Shown here one piece after another: positions 26,749-29,375 of a DNA stretch of 29,375 bases. Position 1 is the first letter of the stretch. Each line of letters opens with the position of its first letter. The DNA is taken from the NCBI RefSeq assembly GCF_000760515.2, contig NW_013546190.1, positions 1 to 29,375 of the forward strand, given 5' to 3'. Source of the stretch: Mitosporidium daphniae (Eukaryota > Microsporidia). The position numbers and the translations under genes are program-made. The notes under the pieces are model-generated. The model made no database searches, was not told the origin of the DNA, and saw nothing but the letters and a program-made list of their open reading frames with translations.

Positions 26749-28301
26749 ATGTCTATTGCCCCAATACATCCACAGAATTTTCCATTTATATATTTTGGCC
26801 ACCCCCTTATCCTTTCAGAGGAGAAAAGCAAATTTGTGCCCATTTGGAAGCAACAGGTACTTTGTTTTCTGATTCTCCCATCTCTAGGCTACGGACGAAA
26901 AGGGTCGGAAGAGGTTTCATGGTGCTTTTACAGGTGGGTTCACAGCCGGCTATCACAATACCGTTGGATCAAAGGAGGGATGGCTTCCCTCTGAATATAA
27001 GAAAAAGAGTTATTCTGGAAATAGGGAGGACCGTCTGCTTTCCATTATGGATGAAGAGGATGTTGACGACTATTCTCAGGCTGCACATTCTAGAGCTTTA
27101 TTACCAAAGTCTTGTAGAAAATTGACCCTCAATTTAAAGATCATCCCCATACGTTCGGACCAGCAAGCTAGGAAACAAAATTTTGACTCCAGTTGTCCTT
27201 CTTTGCAAATCATCGCGCAGGCAAGAGAATTAATGGCCGAAGGTCAATTGGGACAATCCGTTTCTTCAAAACCCAGAAGCAACGAAGTTATTGATGATGA
27301 TGAACAGAGCTACGAGGATGATCACTGCTACGGGTCTCCGGAGCACCGAATTGATGAAAAGAAATTGAGCATTAAAGCCAAACTTTCGATCGCTCCGTTT
27401 GAATTAAGGGTGTATGAAGCACTATCAAGTACCGACATCATGGCGAGTGAAAAAAATGAAATTCCAATTGATTTGCTTGTGACTCCTCAAACAATTCCAG
27501 AATCATTTTTTCTTACCCCAAGATCTGATAAAATTGACCATTCTGCTGCAACAGGATCTATTCTTACGCCAATGGAGGCGAATGCAGCCCTTTCTTCATC
27601 GTATGAACCATTTGAGTCTGCTCCTGAAAAGCAAAAGCGATACAAGTTGTTTCTACATTCTATTGCGAAAGGAAATAATTTACTACTTGAGGTTTGATGA
27701 AATATTTTTAAAAGCAAAATAGAAAGACGAATTCCACGAAATGAAAGAGTTCTACCGGGCTGCTTTGATATTTAGACCGCTGTCGCATGAAATGTCTCAG
27801 CGGTTTATTTCTTCCACTGGAAAAGAAGAGCCTCAAAATAGAAAAGAAGCTTCCAGCATAGATGCGATTATCGGGGAGCGGGCAATCCCTTGGATTCCAT
27901 CTTTGATTCTTTGTAAAAGACTTGGAATTGACCCTCCATCGAAAAAAGAGCATATGCCACAAAAATTTGTCAAAGAGATCTTGGATAGAGATACGATGCG
28001 CTTAATGCTTAAATCCCTCTCATCCTCATCGACACCTGTTCTTGATNTGGAATCTGAGGATTTCGTTTATGATTCCATTACTGCCTTTGAACTTAGGCCG
28101 GAGCCCTCCTTCTTTAAGGAGCTATTTGATACACCTGCTTCCTACAACCTTAATAGTGATTTATGTATCAGAAATGAGACTTTGAACGATCAACCGGTAG
28201 GATCTGTTGAACCAAAGCCATCGGCTGCCAAAATCATCTCCAATGTCCCGAAAAAAAATATCGCTACCAAACAGCAGGGAAGGACTTTGTCTTTCGATTG
28301 A
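26749..28301 (+). CDS. GPATCH1-family splicing factor lacking a G-patch
   Basis: Three exons (26749-26856, 26888-27691, 27723-28301) with two 31-nt introns give 496 aa. The first splice rebuilds the family N-terminus: [34 protein letters not shown], then MDEEDVDDY. The second rebuilds the C-terminal block [36 protein letters not shown], and later [10 protein letters not shown] and FFKELFDTP. In animals and plants this protein (GPATCH1/TGH) joins late spliceosomes or small-RNA processing. Its G-patch normally follows the MDEED region and activates a DEAH helicase. Here that interval (residues about 95-200) has no Gly-rich G-patch, and the protein is about half the human length. N at 28046 makes one residue uncertain. 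It ends 203 bp from the convergent acyl-CoA synthetase. Confidence 0.85.
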
Positions 28302-28504
28302 CATCCCCAGAGATTTTCTTTGATCGAAATGCAATTAATATTTAAAAATTAACCAATCCACATTGCAAAGTCCTATCATATGAACACGACCAAACATGTA
28401 TCAACTTTAAATAAACGTGGATCATGCTGCTCGGTTAATTGTAATTATAAATTTATTGCCCATCCTCCACTTCAATCATTTGGCTATTTGTGGGTATGAA
28501 TTTT

Positions 28505-29375
28505 TTAGGACCATGGTCCAAACATTTTGCATTTGTGATTTTTAACATCCTCATATGCTGCCATGCGCTTTGTTTTAGAAGTTGCTGTTTTTTCAAATGG
28601 AACTTCACTTATATAGATAAAGCTGGGGGTGAGGACTGGAGGAAGTTGTATTTCTTTGGTTTTGGCTTTTTTCATAATTTCCGAAAAAGTTTTTTTTGCT
28701 TCTGGTTTTGTTATAGATTGTCCCTCTTTGTATGAAGTCTGGTAAACAATGATGCTCATAATGCCTTTCACTTGGTTATAGTAAAGCAGAACCTCAGTAG
28801 ATTCTGTGTTAATAGCATCCTCATAGTTAGCGAGATTGTAATATATTCCGTCAGTTGCTTTAATTACGTCATTGCCTCTTCCCACTATCGAAATAGCGCC
28901 ATTGTCATCAAGCTTAACAAGATCACTAGTATTAAGCCATCGTTTACCGGAGTTAGAATCGATAGCGAATACAGCATTTGTCTTCTCAGCATCACCGTAA
29001 TATTCACGGAAAAGAGTTGGCCCGTTGAGGAAGAGAAGATAGATGTTGAAATCTTGGGCAACTAGACAAAAAGATAAGCTCGGAATGGGATGTCCAACAG
29101 AATTATACGTATTTTTCCCTTTTTTAGTTATAAAGCTAGCAGCACTGGTTTCTGTCTGTCCATATCCTTGACGAATATCGCAGTTAGGGAGGGTATCTGA
29201 AATCCATTCATAAATGTCCTTGCCGAGAGGTGCAGATCCAATAAGCATAGCCTAAATATGAGAACCATAACATGTATACCTTGAGCCTGTTTCTAAAAAT
29301 AAGCCAGAATGAAACTCTCGAAATAAGTATACTACCCCAATATCTTAATCGCTTAGAAAAAGACAGCATAAACTA
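28505..29375 (-). CDS. Long-chain acyl-CoA synthetase (AMP-binding), C-terminal part
   Basis: Partial: the 5' part lies right of the window. The last exon (29251-28505) follows a 28-nt GT..TAG intron (29252-29279). An upstream exon ends RNRLK at 29280 and may start at 29372, after a TAG at 29373-29375. Joined, it reads RNRLKAMLIGSAPLG, the LACS block before the adenylate motif GYGQTET. The ANL-family Asp is present in WLNTSDLVKL, where Gly before Asp is usual. GRGNDVIK keeps the hinge Arg, and the C-terminal lysine region reads TSKTKR. The enzyme would activate fatty acids with ATP and CoA. The stretch before GPTLFREYYGD (GPTLFREYYGDAEKT) lacks the usual GEICIRG. No peroxisomal signal is seen: it ends in FGPWS. 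AMP-binding membership is firm, LACS subgroup likely, activity uncertain. Confidence 0.83.

Noticed and set aside
5000-29375. CRISPR arrays, insertion sequences, bacterial operons
   Set aside because: No spaced direct-repeat array, terminal inverted repeats with transposase, or ribosome-binding-site pattern. Gene content and introns are nuclear eukaryotic.

Overview
The window looks like nuclear DNA of a very compact, intron-bearing fungus. A copper-fist domain, which is restricted to fungi, is intact. The genes are typical eukaryotic nuclear ones: RPN1, THO2, a UBE3C/HUL5-type E3, a UTP17-like protein and GPATCH1. Genes sit 65 to 330 bp apart, and the introns are extraordinarily small: 17 can be reconstructed, all 25-37 nt. 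A gene for mitoribosomal protein uL5m implies working mitochondrial translation, so this is not a canonical mitosome-bearing microsporidian. My inference is an early-diverging, reduced fungus of the Rozellomycota / short-branch microsporidia type. The sequence does not prove the taxon. Two ambiguous bases (18423, 28046) mark it as a draft assembly.

Layout. Positions 1-3650 hold the tail of one possible gene, then a gene-poor stretch with coding-like fragments broken by stops and frameshifts, two 9-G tracts and two short telomere-like tracts that face each other. From 3654 on the window is packed. In order: a zinc transporter of the ZnT/CDF family (minus), divergent from a copper-fist regulator (plus); a HUL5/UBE3C-like HECT ligase (plus); a secreted subtilisin-like protease (minus); a UTP17/WDR75-like WD protein (minus); tRNA-Gly(GCC) and THO2/THOC2 (plus); proteasome subunit RPN1 with ten introns (minus); a small secretory protein of unknown function (minus); mitoribosomal uL5m (minus); a tail-anchored inositol polyphosphate 5-phosphatase (minus); an unrecognised basic, disordered protein (plus); a GPATCH1-type splicing factor without a recognisable G-patch (plus); and the 3' part of a long-chain acyl-CoA synthetase (minus).

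The genes are mostly housekeeping and do not form an operon or an obvious cassette. Loose functional links are metal handling (ZnT plus copper fist sharing about 90 bp of promoter), proteasome function (RPN1 and HUL5, whose yeast counterpart is proteasome-associated) and RNA processing (THO2, UTP17-like, GPATCH1). I found no mobile element, CRISPR array or obvious new multi-gene system. The best leads are the near-minimal introns with a strong TAG acceptor preference, the GPATCH1 relative that lacks its namesake domain, a tRNA gene 20 bp upstream of the THO2 start codon, a paired-GATA-site dyad in the protease promoter, and the decayed region at the left end.
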